From NCBI GenBank assembly GCA_019509785.1, contig JAEKLQ010000060.1, positions 1 through 39,587 on the forward strand: a stretch of DNA of 39,587 nucleotides. The letters run 5' to 3'. The notes under the pieces are model-generated. The model ran no database searches. It saw only the letters and a list, made by a program, of their open reading frames with translations, and was not told the origin of the DNA. The position numbers were made by a program, and so were the translations under genes. Below, one piece after another: positions 14,376 to 23,063 of this stretch (position 1 is the first letter of the stretch; every line of letters starts with the position of its first letter). The stretch is from Fibrobacterota bacterium (GTDB lineage Bacteria; Fibrobacterota; Fibrobacteria; UBA11236).

Positions 14376-16043
14376 ATGATCAGCCTTAAGCAAGAATCGG
14401 TTAGGCGATGGATGCGGCGTTATGCCGCGGGAATCCGCTTATCCTGGGCAACCCTCCTGTCGGCTTACCTTTTATCGGGGTGTCTTTTCGAGGTCCGCGA
14501 TCCGGATGCGAACGGCGTCGGCTACGCGAGCTTGGAACTGCGCCTTAAGCCCAGCGCCAACGCCCTGCTCAAGCGGGCGACGAATACGGATACCCTTTTC
14601 CGTTTGGATAGCTTGGTCATCCGGCTCAGCACCTCGGGCGAGTCGACTTTGGTCAATAGGTACCCCATCAGCGGACGCGCCGATACGGGCAATATCGTCA
14701 TCCCCGCGAAGACCTTCGCGCTCGCGCCCCTGCGCACCTGGAAGGCCGTCATCTATACCATCGATACCACGGCCAGCCCCGCCCGCGTCGATACCGTGCA
14801 TCGCGACTCGGTGACTTTCATCGTGAAACCGGGGGATACCACCTTCATCTCCAAGACGGTGAATCCGGTCTACGCCATCCTGCGCGCCAGGCTTGTTTCC
14901 AATAGCCCGGCCAGCCTGACCAATCCCGTGAAATACGTCCGCATCCGGGTGGACGGGGTCACCCGCGATTCCATGCCGGTGGGGCCCGCCTTGCGTTCGG
15001 TCGATATTCCCAGTACCACCACGGGGATCCTGGTCGGGGATTCGGGCACCATCCTGCGCACCACCAACGGGGGTTTGAATTGGACCGCTGCGACGAGCGG
15101 GACGACGGCCAACCTGTATGGCGTGAACATGCCGGGGACCAATGCCGGATTCGCGGTCGGGGCGGGTGGCGTGGTGGTGAAGACCACCACGGGGACTTCC
15201 TGGTCGACGGTGACGAGCGGTACATCCGCGAACCTGTATGCCACTTATTGGACCAGTACCACCAACGGATGGGCGCTGGGGGCGGGCGGGGTGATCCTAA
15301 AAACCAATGGCACTACCTTTACTCCCCAAACCAGCGGCACCACCCAGGATCTGAATGCCGCTTACTTCAGTAGCGCGAACAACGGCAATGCGGCCGGTAA
15401 CAATGGCGTTATCCTGCGCACCACCAACGGGGGCACGAATTGGACCGCGCAAACCAGCGGAACCACCCAGAAGCTGAACGCGATGCACTTCCCGGCCGCC
15501 GCGACCGGTTTCGTGGTCGGGAACGGCGGCGTCATCCTCAAGACGACCAATAGCGGAACCAACTGGACGGCGCTGACCAGCGGGACCACGGCGGATTTGA
15601 CGGGGATATACATGACCAGTACGACAACCGGAACCGCGGTCGGCAAGGGCGGCGTGATCCTGACCACCGCGGACGGGACCAGTTGGACTTTGCGCAGCAG
15701 CGGCACGGCTTCGGATTTCTACTGTGTGGGCTGGACCAGCAACAACAGTTCCGCGGTGGCTATCGGAGCCTATAGCGCCGTCAGCTTTACGACCACCAAT
15801 ACGTCCTTCGCCTTCCAGCCCTTCGGCACCAAGTCCTTCGACGTGCTCCTGGCCTACAAATACTTTACGCCCAACACCTCCCATACCTTGCTGATGGATG
15901 CCATCGATACCTTGGCCGGGGCCTTGCGCGGTTACGAGGCCACCAAAACCGTTCTCTTGTCCCCCGGCAAGGACACCACCATCACCCCCAATTCGAGTTT
16001 GTCCAAGTGCGGCTATAGCGGCCTTCCCGCTTGTACTCCCTAA
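14376..16043 (+). CDS. Lipoprotein with YCF48/BNR-type beta-propeller
   Basis: This 555-residue lipoprotein has lipobox LLSGC and starts MISLKQESVRRWM; the ATG at 14412 (MRRYAAGIRLSWATLLSAYLLSGC) is an equally good start. Residues about 45-210 are beta-rich with no recognised family. From about residue 214 six clear repeats of some 40 residues follow, each of the form xxxVGxGGVILKTTNGGTNWTxxTSGTTxxLxxxxF. A seventh, degenerate copy runs to about residue 485. This is the YCF48/BNR-like pattern, which usually folds into a seven-bladed propeller. YCF48 proper assembles photosystem II, but bacterial relatives are often surface or sensor proteins of unknown role; no photosynthetic function is implied here. 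The tail contains two cysteines (KCGYSGLPAC) that could form a disulfide. It is probably monocistronic. Confidence 0.83.
   Translation: MISLKQESVRRWMRRYAAGIRLSWATLLSAYLLSGCLFEVRDPDANGVGYASLELRLKPSANALLKRATNTDTLFRLDSLVIRLSTSGESTLVNRYPISGRADTGNIVIPAKTFALAPLRTWKAVIYTIDTTASPARVDTVHRDSVTFIVKPGDTTFISKTVNPVYAILRARLVSNSPASLTNPVKYVRIRVDGVTRDSMPVGPALRSVDIPSTTTGILVGDSGTILRTTNGGLNWTAATSGTTANLYGVNMPGTNAGFAVGAGGVVVKTTTGTSWSTVTSGTSANLYATYWTSTTNGWALGAGGVILKTNGTTFTPQTSGTTQDLNAAYFSSANNGNAAGNNGVILRTTNGGTNWTAQTSGTTQKLNAMHFPAAATGFVVGNGGVILKTTNSGTNWTALTSGTTADLTGIYMTSTTTGTAVGKGGVILTTADGTSWTLRSSGTASDFYCVGWTSNNSSAVAIGAYSAVSFTTTNTSFAFQPFGTKSFDVLLAYKYFTPNTSHTLLMDAIDTLAGALRGYEATKTVLLSPGKDTTITPNSSLSKCGYSGLPACTP
15015..15830 (+). 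repeat. YCF48-type coding repeats (six clear plus one degenerate)
   Basis: Tandem coding repeats of about 120-126 bases lie within the lipoprotein gene. The first and fourth copies share nearly identical DNA across CACCACCAACGGGGG and GAATTGGACCGC (around 15060-15085 and 15420-15445), whereas other copies have diverged. That is consistent with an old propeller duplicated blade by blade. Confidence 0.75.
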
Positions 16044-16077
16044 TCATTACCGCTTGCCCGCCATACTGACAGGCCGC

Positions 16078-16107
16078 GCCATCTTGGACGGCCTCCGCCA
16101 AAATGGC
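16078..16107. repeat. Inverted repeat after the YCF48-type lipoprotein gene
   Basis: GCCATCTTGG (16078-16087) pairs with CCAAAATGGC (16098-16107), nine of ten positions, around a ten-base loop. It lies 35 bases after the stop codon. There is no T-tract on either side, so it is only a possible terminator or mRNA-end structure. Confidence 0.4.
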
Positions 16108-16181
16108 AAAACTCGTTTGGAGCCAGGCGATAGGCGATTTTCTTAAACTATGCGGAAGATCCTGATAACCCGAGGTCCCCG

Positions 16182-17870
16182 ATGACCCCGCCCGACACCG
16201 GCCGGCCGACATCCGAAATCCCGAAGCCGAATCTGCCCCGCTCCATTCTGCGCCCGAAAATCCTCACGGCCTTCCGCGGTTACGACCGGCACGCGCTTTG
16301 GAACGACGTGTTGGCGGGCCTTATCGTGGGCATCGTCGCCTTGCCGCTGGCCATCGCGTTCGCCATCGCTTCCGGGGTCTCGCCCGAGAAAGGGCTGATC
16401 ACGGCGGTGGTGGCCGGCTTTCTCATCTCGGCCTTATCGGGAAGCCGGGTGCAGATAGGCGGCCCTACGGGCGCATTCGTGGTCATCGTATTCGGCATCG
16501 TCCAAAAGTACGGATTGGACGGGCTGATGATCTCCACCATGATGGCGGGGGCGTTCCTGATCGCCATGGGCTTCGCCGGCCTCGGATCCCTCATCCGCTT
16601 CATCCCCTACCCCCTCACGGTGGGATTCACCAGCGGCATCGCCGCCCTCATCGCCAGTTCCCAGGTGCGGGATTTCTTCGGCCTGCAGATGGAGAAGGTA
16701 CCCGCCGATTTCTTCCCCAAATGGTCCGCCTATTTCCACGCCGCATCGACCTTCAATCCCTGGGCGTTGGGCATGTCTCTGGCGAGCGTGGCCGTCATAG
16801 TCCTCTGGCCGCGGGTAACGTCCAAGTTACCCGGGTCGCTGATAGCGCTTCTGTTGGCGACCGCGGCAACGCAGCTTTTCCATTTGCCGGTGGAAACCAT
16901 CGCCTCGCGGTTCGGCTCCATCCCCTCCTCCCTCCCCATGCCCGCCTTGCCGCACTTGGATTGGGGCGCCGTGCAGGGACTGGTCCGGCCGGCCATGACC
17001 ATCGCCCTGCTGGCGGGCATCGAGAGCTTGCTTTGCGCGACGGTCGCCGACGGGATGATCGGTGGCCGGCATCGGCCCAACATGGAGTTGATCGCCCAAG
17101 GGGTGGCCAACCTGGCTTCGCCCTTGTTCGGCGGCATTCCCGCCACGGGAGCCATCGCCCGTACCGCCACCAACGTCAAGAACGGCGGGCGCACCCCCAT
17201 CGCCGGGATCGTGCACGCCCTGGTGCTCTTGCTCATCATGCTGGCTTGCGGCCGTTGGGCAGGCCTCATTCCCCTCCCCGCGCTGGCGGCCATCCTGGCG
17301 GTGGTAGCCTATAACATGAGCGAATGGCGTACCTTCATGGAGCTGCTCCGCAGCCCCCGATCGGATATCGCCATCCTCCTCACCACCTTCGTGCTTACGG
17401 TCGTGGTCGATCTCACCGTGGCCCTGGAGGCGGGCATGCTGGTCTCGCTGCTGGCCTTCTTGCGCCAGATGTCCGAGTCGGTGCGTATCGAAGCCCGCGC
17501 GTCTTCTCCCGGCGGGGCGGAGGATTGGAGCGCCGTACCGCTGCCCAAGGGAGTGGAGGTTTTCGACGTCCATGGACCCTTGTTCTTCGGGGCGGCCCAG
17601 CGCTTCGAGGAATCCATCAAGGAAACCGGGCGCAAACCCACGGCCATCATCGTGCGCCTCAGGGATGCGGGCCATATCGACGCCACCGGCCTGCATGCCA
17701 TCCGGCAATTGGCCGCCCATTGCCGCCATCATCGCATGCGCTTGCTGCTCGCCGGATTGCAACCGCAACCGCGCCAGGCCCTGGAAGACGCGGGCATGTT
17801 GGCTTCCATCGGGGCGGATAACCTGGTCTCCTCCGTGGCCGAGGCGGCCCGCTTGCTCTCGGAAGTCTAG
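16182..17870 (+). CDS. SulP family anion transporter with STAS domain
   Basis: This 562-residue inner-membrane protein belongs to the SLC26/SulP family. The N-terminal half reads as membrane segments beginning WNDVLAGLIVGIVALPLAIAFAIASGVSPEKGLITAVVAGFL, which contains the SulP signature, followed by ALSGSRVQIGGPTGAFVVIVF. The substrate region includes GGIPATGAIARTATNVKNGGRTPIAGI, typical of this family. The C-terminal STAS domain runs from about residue 450 (GVEVFDVHGPLFFGAAQRFEE, then AIIVRLRDAGHIDATGLHAI). SulP proteins move sulfate, bicarbonate, C4-dicarboxylates or other anions, and the substrate cannot be read from the sequence. GAGG lies seven bases before the start. No carbonic anhydrase or sulfate gene is adjacent, so the bicarbonate and sulfate options remain open. 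It converges with the DUF1080 gene 46 bases downstream. Confidence 0.95.
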   Translation: MTPPDTGRPTSEIPKPNLPRSILRPKILTAFRGYDRHALWNDVLAGLIVGIVALPLAIAFAIASGVSPEKGLITAVVAGFLISALSGSRVQIGGPTGAFVVIVFGIVQKYGLDGLMISTMMAGAFLIAMGFAGLGSLIRFIPYPLTVGFTSGIAALIASSQVRDFFGLQMEKVPADFFPKWSAYFHAASTFNPWALGMSLASVAVIVLWPRVTSKLPGSLIALLLATAATQLFHLPVETIASRFGSIPSSLPMPALPHLDWGAVQGLVRPAMTIALLAGIESLLCATVADGMIGGRHRPNMELIAQGVANLASPLFGGIPATGAIARTATNVKNGGRTPIAGIVHALVLLLIMLACGRWAGLIPLPALAAILAVVAYNMSEWRTFMELLRSPRSDIAILLTTFVLTVVVDLTVALEAGMLVSLLAFLRQMSESVRIEARASSPGGAEDWSAVPLPKGVEVFDVHGPLFFGAAQRFEESIKETGRKPTAIIVRLRDAGHIDATGLHAIRQLAAHCRHHRMRLLLAGLQPQPRQALEDAGMLASIGADNLVSSVAEAARLLSEV

Positions 17871-17916
17871 CCCGTCCTGGCGTTAGGCGAACGCGGCTCA
17901 GATGCCCGGATAGGAA

Positions 17917-18852
17917 CTAAGGGCCCGGATTCGTCTGCGGTTGCTCGAGGACCAGTTTCTTGATCCATACGTTGCGGAACCTCACGTCGCGCCCTTCGCT
18001 TTGCAGCTTCAGGCCGTAGACGGCTGGATCGTTATGCTCTTCGCCGCTATGGTTCGCGAGCCCCGCCGCCGCGCCCGTCAATTTCCGGTTATCGTGCACC
18101 AAGACGCCATTCCACCATACCGACATGAAGGGAGGTTCGGTCATGACGGAATCCTTGAAGCGCGCCCCGCGGAAGGTGATGTCGTAAGCCTGCCAGACGC
18201 CGTTGGCCCGATTGAGGTTGGCGACGGGGGCGTAGTCGTCTACGATGGCGCCCATATCGTGGAGGCCCGGAACCTTGGCGGCGGAAACGTCCCAGGATTG
18301 GATTTGCACTTCGTAACGGCTCGCCGCATAGACCCCGCTGTTGATATAGCCCGGTTCGCCGGGACCGGAAGGATCCGACGCATTGGGATTGGGCGCCGCG
18401 ATGTCGTACGGGGTATCGTACCCGCCCATGCCGATCCATTCCACGTGGATGCGGCAATCCTGGTATAGGCCGACTTTCGCCTGGATGTCGTCGTAGCCCC
18501 AGACCGTATTGCAACAGCTCTGCAGGGCCACGCGATTGGTGTCGTCCGGGTATTGCGGATCGCGGACGAGGCGGAACATGATATCGGAGGGCGTGAAGCG
18601 GGGCCAATCCTGCCAATTGGCTTGCAGTTCGGCCGCGGCGGCGGCCCGGCCGTGGGAGCCGTCGAAAAGCAGAACGGCCCCGTCGACGGGCGGCGCTCCC
18701 ACGTCCCGGGCCGGATCCGGAACATGCCCTTTCAGATCGGCGATCCGATCGGCGCAAGAAACCATGAGGATCGCAACATGCGGGATGATCAGGAGCGGGA
18801 TCAATCGGAGCGGAATCCAAAGCACGCTAGGCGCAAACCGAAACCGCATCAT
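17917..18852 (-). CDS. Lipoprotein with DUF1080 (3-keto-disaccharide hydrolase-like) domain
   Basis: This 311-residue protein starts MMRFRFAPSVLWIPL with a long hydrophobic signal ending in lipobox LMVSC. The domain is DUF1080, a concanavalin-like jelly roll now named for 3-keto-disaccharide hydrolase: VLLFDGSHG near residue 60, CRIHVEWIG, GYINSGVYAASRYEVQIQSW, HDMGAIVDDYAPVANLNRANGVWQAYDITFRGARF, then VWWNGVLVHDNRKLTG and GRDVRFRNVWIKKL. This order matches the family through to the C-terminus. Members hydrolyse 3-keto-glycosides in glycoside-oxidising bacteria, and many are uncharacterised. GGGGG precedes the ATG. No glucose-fructose-oxidoreductase-type gene is adjacent, although a sugar-exporter-like MFS gene lies immediately upstream on the same strand, with a 116-base gap. 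Either hydrolysis or plain carbohydrate binding is possible. Confidence 0.87.
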   Translation of the reverse strand: MMRFRFAPSVLWIPLRLIPLLIIPHVAILMVSCADRIADLKGHVPDPARDVGAPPVDGAVLLFDGSHGRAAAAAELQANWQDWPRFTPSDIMFRLVRDPQYPDDTNRVALQSCCNTVWGYDDIQAKVGLYQDCRIHVEWIGMGGYDTPYDIAAPNPNASDPSGPGEPGYINSGVYAASRYEVQIQSWDVSAAKVPGLHDMGAIVDDYAPVANLNRANGVWQAYDITFRGARFKDSVMTEPPFMSVWWNGVLVHDNRKLTGAAAGLANHSGEEHNDPAVYGLKLQSEGRDVRFRNVWIKKLVLEQPQTNPGP

Positions 18853-18968
18853 GCCCCCGCATATCCCTGCAGGCTACCGATTCGGCGCCTGCGGATGCTT
18901 ATAAAGTAGCCCGCTTCGCGCGCCCGCGGGAGAACTTTCCGCGCGTCGGGGGATCTTCCCGCGTCGGT

Positions 18969-20243
18969 CTAGCCGCTTGCGGTTCCGGGAGCGGCGCTGT
19001 GGGCGAATCCGCGGCGCAGATGCATGATGCCCCAGGCGAATGCGCAAAAGGCCGCGCAGACCCCATACACGCTCCGGTAACCGAACGCGGACCCCAAGGC
19101 CCCGAAGAGCAGGTATCCGGCGGTGGATCCGATGCGGGCCGCGGCGGAGTAAACGTTGGTGGCCGCGCCGGCTTGTCCCGGCATGAAGTCCTGGAAAAAG
19201 GTGATCGCCAATCCGCCGTTGACGGCGACCATGGCCGCGCTGAGCACTTGCAGGCAAAGGACTTGCCAAGGCGCTTGCGCCAGCCCCAGGCCCGCGTAAT
19301 AAACGACGGCCAGCAGGGCCGCCCAACGGATAAGCCGCGCCGTGGGAATGCGCGTCGCCAGCACGCCGGCATAATACATGAATGGCAGTTCGAAGATCGG
19401 GGCCAGGCTGTAAGCCGCGCCCACATTGGCTTCGGTGCCATGCAACACGTTCAGGATGAGCAAGGTCAGATTCATCATGCCCATGGTGGAACAGGACAGG
19501 ATAAGGACGAAGGCCATGAAATGTGCCAGGAAGCCGGGCAGGCGGAATGCCTTGGACAGGGGCAAGGCGGCCGCGGCGGCTTTCGACTTCTCCGAAGGCG
19601 GCAATCGTTCGACGCCGAAGGCGACGACCAAGGTGAAGACGACGAACAGTCCGGCGGCGGCGAGGTAGGTCCCGCCGAAGGACCATCGCGCCAAGAGGCG
19701 CGCGCCGATGGCCGGCCCGATCGTCCAGGCCAAGGCATAGCAGAGACGGAAAATGTTGATGAAGAAGGGCATCTCCCCGGGGGGAACGCCCCGCCGCGAA
19801 AGCAGGTCCCGGGCCAGGGCGAAGGTCTGCGAAAAGGCGACCGACGAGATCCCCAGGACCAGGCAGCTGATCGGGAGCAGGACCCAGGGATCCCGGATCA
19901 AGCCGTAGGCGACGTACCCCAAGGCCCCGGTCGTACCCCCCAGCAGCAAGACCGTCTTCCGGGAAAAACGCGTATCCGACCAGCCGGACAGCCGGACGGA
20001 AATGCCGATGCCGGCCAGGGCGTTGGCGGTCATGAACAAGCCGAAGGCCATGGGACTTAGGCCCAGGGCCCGGGTTCCGTACAGGGACGCGAAGGGAAGC
20101 ACCAGGGAATAGGCCATTCCCAAGACCACGTTGGCGGCGATTAGGATCCCGAATTCGGGATGCCTGGCGAGCAAGCTGAGTTTATTCATTTTCGTTTTAT
20201 CGATGGCGGCGGAATCGGGAACGGATGCGTGGCTGAAAGACAT
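18969..20243 (-). CDS. MFS transporter resembling SetA/SetB sugar exporters
   Basis: This 424-residue membrane protein has twelve predicted segments. The sequence begins after a short hydrophilic leader with NKLSLLARHPEFGILIAANVVLGMAYSLVLPFASLYGTRALGLSP. Several stretches resemble the sugar-efflux (Set) branch rather than general drug exporters: FINIFRLCYALAWTIGPAIG mid-protein, NLTLLILNVLHGTEANVGAAYSLAPIFELPFMYYAG, and ITFFQDFMPGQAGAATNVYSAAARIGSTAGYLLFG, which mirrors the E. coli SetA pattern of FQD-MPGQAG followed by a small-residue-rich helix. Set proteins export glucosides or lactose-like sugars. The pairing with the DUF1080 lipoprotein on the same strand is consistent with carbohydrate handling, but the gap makes one transcript uncertain. 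I use the start at 20243, where GGATAG precedes; M19 (20189) has no ribosome site. Confidence 0.85.
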   Translation of the reverse strand: MSFSHASVPDSAAIDKTKMNKLSLLARHPEFGILIAANVVLGMAYSLVLPFASLYGTRALGLSPMAFGLFMTANALAGIGISVRLSGWSDTRFSRKTVLLLGGTTGALGYVAYGLIRDPWVLLPISCLVLGISSVAFSQTFALARDLLSRRGVPPGEMPFFINIFRLCYALAWTIGPAIGARLLARWSFGGTYLAAAGLFVVFTLVVAFGVERLPPSEKSKAAAAALPLSKAFRLPGFLAHFMAFVLILSCSTMGMMNLTLLILNVLHGTEANVGAAYSLAPIFELPFMYYAGVLATRIPTARLIRWAALLAVVYYAGLGLAQAPWQVLCLQVLSAAMVAVNGGLAITFFQDFMPGQAGAATNVYSAAARIGSTAGYLLFGALGSAFGYRSVYGVCAAFCAFAWGIMHLRRGFAHSAAPGTASG

Positions 20244-20338
20244 GATATTCTATCCGGCCTGATTCGTCAAAATCGGGGATACCGGATTTTTCCCCCCTGG
20301 GCTGCAAACGTATCTTATGGAAAAGGCCTGGAGTGCTC

Positions 20339-21541
20339 ATGCATTTCAACCCGAAAACCGCCTTCACCCTGACGAAGGATAGCGCCAAGGCTTGGGGCGA
20401 GGACAAGGCCTCGCGCCTGGCCGCGGCTCTTTCCTATTACACCATCTTTTCCATCGCCCCATTGCTGGTCCTGGCGATCGCGGTGGCCGGTTTGGTGTTC
20501 GGACGGGATGCGGCCAGCAACCAGCTATTCGGGGAAATCCGGGGACTGGTCGGCGACCAAGGCGCGCAGGCCATCCAGACCATGGTGCAAAGCGTGAACC
20601 AAAAGGGCGGAAGCATCCTGGCCACCATCGTCGGGATCGTCACCTTATTGATAGGCGCATCGGGGGCCTTCGGGCAATTGCAGGATGCCCTCAACACCAT
20701 CTGGCAGGTGCAGCCGAAGCCCGGCCTGGGGATCAAGGGTTTCCTGCGGACCCGCTTCCTCTCCTTCTCGATGGTGCTGGTGATCGGCTTCTTGTTGCTG
20801 GTGACCCTGGTGATCAGCGCGGTCCTCTCGGCCCTCGGCCATTACCTGGAAGGCATCCTGCCGATTCCTCCCGCCCTCATGCAACTGCTTAACTTCGCCA
20901 TCTCCTTCGGGGTCACCGCCCTGCTTTTCACGCTCATCTACAAGGTGCTTCCGGACGTCACCGTACGTTGGCGGGACGTGTGGATCGGCGGATTCGTGAC
21001 CGCTTTCCTTTTCTCCATCGGCCGCTATCTCATCGGCCTGTACCTGGGGCGCGGCAGCGTGAGCTCCGCCTACGGGGCCGCGGGCTCCCTGGTCCTCATC
21101 CTGATCTGGATTTACTACTCGGCGCAAATCCTCTTCTTCGGCGCGGAATTCACCAAGGTTTTCGCCAACCGATACGGTTCCCACATCCAACCCTCGCCCT
21201 ACGCGGAACCCATCTCCGAACAGTCCCGCCGCGTGCAAGGCTTACCCAAACCCGCGAGCGTCAATCCTGTCAAGGCCAATCCGGCAACCGTCATGCGTAT
21301 GACCCCCGATCCTGCCGCGGAAAATCCCGCGCTCCGCCGGGCCCAACCGCAGTTGTTGGTTCTGCTGGGAGGCGCGATCGGATTCTTCGCCTTCCGACAA
21401 CTGAGCCGTCCCGGCGCGCGCGCCGCCTTGGCCGAATCGCTACGTCCCGGAGAAAAGCGGGTGCGCATATCCGATCTGGTATCCATCGCCTCCAGCGCGG
21501 CCTGGGTAATCAATCGGTGGCGCAGGCGAGGGACTCTCTAG
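20339..21541 (+). CDS. YihY/BrkB family inner-membrane protein
   Basis: This 400-residue protein starts at the ATG at 20339, where GGAG lies five bases upstream; the GTG at 20333 is an alternative. It has the characteristic YihY opening: a cytoplasmic helix with KDSAKAWGEDKASRLAAALSYYTIFSIAPLLVLAIAVAG, then GAFGQLQDALNTIWQVQPKPGLGIKGFLRTRFLSFSMVLVIGFLLLVTLVIS. Later segments are LLNFAISFGVTALLFTLIYKVLPDVTVRWRDVWIGGFVTAFLF and SVSSAYGAAGSLVLILIWIYYSAQILFFGAEFTKVFA. It has about six membrane spans. The family was once mislabelled ribonuclease BN; its function is unsettled. The last 110 residues are a hydrophilic, Pro-rich tail followed by a possible seventh hydrophobic segment (LLVLLGGAIGFFAFRQL), longer than in most members. 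It converges with the DMT transporter, with only one base between the stop codons. Confidence 0.93.
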   Translation: MHFNPKTAFTLTKDSAKAWGEDKASRLAAALSYYTIFSIAPLLVLAIAVAGLVFGRDAASNQLFGEIRGLVGDQGAQAIQTMVQSVNQKGGSILATIVGIVTLLIGASGAFGQLQDALNTIWQVQPKPGLGIKGFLRTRFLSFSMVLVIGFLLLVTLVISAVLSALGHYLEGILPIPPALMQLLNFAISFGVTALLFTLIYKVLPDVTVRWRDVWIGGFVTAFLFSIGRYLIGLYLGRGSVSSAYGAAGSLVLILIWIYYSAQILFFGAEFTKVFANRYGSHIQPSPYAEPISEQSRRVQGLPKPASVNPVKANPATVMRMTPDPAAENPALRRAQPQLLVLLGGAIGFFAFRQLSRPGARAALAESLRPGEKRVRISDLVSIASSAAWVINRWRRRGTL

Positions 21542-21542
21542 G

Positions 21543-22424
21543 TTAGATGAGCGCCAGGCCCAAGGCTCCCAGCATCAGGGCCGCGCCCTCCAACCTCCGC
21601 GCCATGACGCGCCGGCCCGAATCCGCCTCGTGGTCCCCGAACTTTTTCCCTGCCAGCCAGACGAAGATCACGCTGGCCACGCAACGCGTGTTGAAAACCA
21701 GGTTGACCAAAGCGGCCTGCCTGGATTCGCCGATGATCAAGGCCAATCCCAAGGTGATGAAAGCCATCGTCCCCGCGCCCAATGCGGTCCAGCCCGATTG
21801 GACCGCGGAAAAGCGGGAACGGCCGCGCGCGGGGACAAAAAGCAAAGGCAGGGAAAAGAGCGCTTGGGCGGTGAAGGCGTAAGCGGAAAAAGCGCGCGCC
21901 CCCCAAACCGCCGACCAGGCCTGCATGGCCACATCGAATGCGGCGAAGGCGATGGCGGCTAGGCCGGCCCACAAGGAGGTGGCCAAGATACGTTTGGGGC
22001 GGGCATCGGCCGGTCCAGGCTCGTTCAGGAAATGGATGGCCGCCACGCTCAGCGCCGCCGCCACCCAGAACTTCAGACCCAGGGACTGGCCTAAGGCGAG
22101 CCAAGCCAATAAGGCGACCACCAGAACCTTGGCTCCTTGCATCGGGATGGCGATGGAAAGATCGCCCTGGAACGATTTAAAGGCGGCGATTTGCCCTACG
22201 CAGAAAACGGCTCCCGCCCCCAATGGCTGCCACCAGGCCGCTCCCGGCGGCGGGCCGCGCAGGGGAAACAGCAATGGCAGGAAGACCGTGGCCACCGCGA
22301 AATCGCAAACGAGCACCAGCCCGAAGACATCCCGCCCTTTCTGCGTGGCGCGCTTGAGGGACAGGGCTCCGATGGGAAAAGCAAGCGCGGCCAATAAAGG
22401 CACTGCGATGGGGAGTAAGGCCAT
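21543..22424 (-). CDS. DMT/EamA-type transporter
   Basis: This 293-residue protein has about ten membrane segments in two repeats, as in the EamA drug/metabolite transporter superfamily. The first half includes LLAALAFPIGALSLKRATQKG, DFAVATVFLPLLF, AFKSFQGDLSIAIPMQGAKVLVVALLAWLALGQSLG, and the second starts ILATSLWAGLAAIAFAAFDVAMQAWSAVWG. Its substrate is unknown; relatives move amino acids, nucleobases or polyamines. The middle loop ALGQSLGLKFWVAAALSVAAIHFLNEPGP is typical. Its 5' end faces the unknown gene at 22490 across 65 bases, so the two divergent promoters are compressed into a very small space. The reverse-complement ribosome site is AGGGAA, close to the ATG. Confidence 0.87.
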   Translation of the reverse strand: MALLPIAVPLLAALAFPIGALSLKRATQKGRDVFGLVLVCDFAVATVFLPLLFPLRGPPPGAAWWQPLGAGAVFCVGQIAAFKSFQGDLSIAIPMQGAKVLVVALLAWLALGQSLGLKFWVAAALSVAAIHFLNEPGPADARPKRILATSLWAGLAAIAFAAFDVAMQAWSAVWGARAFSAYAFTAQALFSLPLLFVPARGRSRFSAVQSGWTALGAGTMAFITLGLALIIGESRQAALVNLVFNTRCVASVIFVWLAGKKFGDHEADSGRRVMARRLEGAALMLGALGLALI

Positions 22425-22465
22425 TTCCCTAAATAGGAAGGAATGGACCGGGCCCGCAAGGGAAT

Positions 22466-22489
22466 GGAGGAACCTATAGTTTATAGGAT
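22466..22489 (+). promoter_or_regulatory. Ribosome site separated from start by a small hairpin
   Basis: GGAGG at 22466-22470 is 19 bases before the ATG at 22490, too far for a normal ribosome site. Between them CCTATA (22473-22478) pairs with TATAGG (22482-22487) across GTT. Folding of this stem would bring GGAGG within about four bases of the start. The only other candidate, AGGA at 22485-22488, is too close. Confidence 0.35.
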
Positions 22490-23059
22490 ATGCTACCGGC
22501 CGAAACCTCGCGACAGTACCGGGCCTTTCTCGAATACCGCTTGCTCATGGCCCTGGACCGGCGCGCCATCGCGTATTGGGCGGACGTTACCCGCGTTTTG
22601 ACCGAAGCCTTATGCGGATTGGGGCGGCATCTAGGCTTCGCTGTTTCCGTCGAGAAGCGTTACGAAGGCGATGCGGGCGATGCGCTCAACCTGCGTAGCG
22701 ACGTGCATTGGCAGGGGGCGGATTCCCATCTTTGGGAAATCGATCGGACGGTGAAGAACGCCTCGGCGGCAAAACTATCGGCGGCCGGGCCGGGCGAAAA
22801 ATATTGGGTGCTGTGGGCGCGGGACAACGACCTCCTGTCGCTGGCACGGTACGATCTGGAGGGCATCAACGTCATCATACTGGGCCATGACGTCCGGAAG
22901 CTGGTATGGGATCGATTGGTATCGGAAAGGTACCAGAGGATCGGCTTACAGGCTTCCCTGGGCCGCGAAGGCCGCTACGAAGCCGCGAGGGCCCTGGATG
23001 CGGCGATGGAACGGAATCGGGATCCCGAAGTTCCGCCCTTCGATCGCGATCGTAGTTAA
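22490..23059 (+). CDS. Hypothetical cytoplasmic protein
   Basis: This 189-residue protein belongs to no family I recognise, and no signal peptide or membrane segment is visible. The first 55 residues are helical (YRAFLEYRLLMALDRRAIAYWADVTRVLTEALCGLGRHLGFAVSVEKRY). A compact alpha/beta part follows: LRSDVHWQGADSHLWEIDRTVKNASAAKL, then KYWVLWARDNDLLSLARYDLEGINVIILGHDV. The Asp71...Glu83-x-Asp85...Lys89/Lys95 arrangement between predicted strands, with a hydrophobic strand WVLWA after it, is reminiscent of restriction-endonuclease-like folds, but the usual E-x-K is E-x-D, so I do not assign nuclease function. It is flanked by a divergent transporter and a convergent thioesterase gene whose stop is five bases past its own. 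It may be monocistronic. Confidence 0.6.
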   Translation: MLPAETSRQYRAFLEYRLLMALDRRAIAYWADVTRVLTEALCGLGRHLGFAVSVEKRYEGDAGDALNLRSDVHWQGADSHLWEIDRTVKNASAAKLSAAGPGEKYWVLWARDNDLLSLARYDLEGINVIILGHDVRKLVWDRLVSERYQRIGLQASLGREGRYEAARALDAAMERNRDPEVPPFDRDRS

Positions 23060-23063
23060 GAGT

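Noticed and set aside
15015-15830. Tandem DNA repeats as a CRISPR or satellite
   Set aside because: The units are diverged, in frame and encode YCF48-type blades; there are no constant repeats with unique spacers.
16827-17768. Reverse ORF inside the SulP gene
   Set aside because: Shadow ORF; low-complexity His/Gly/Asp-rich translation and no ribosome site.
18999-20060. Forward ORF of 353 codons
   Set aside because: It lies antisense to the MFS exporter; the translation is Gly/Gln/Asp/Arg-rich with no recognisable domain.
22490-23059. Firm call of a PD-(D/E)XK nuclease
   Set aside because: The usual E-x-K is E-x-D and no other nuclease or restriction gene is nearby; kept only as a speculative finding.
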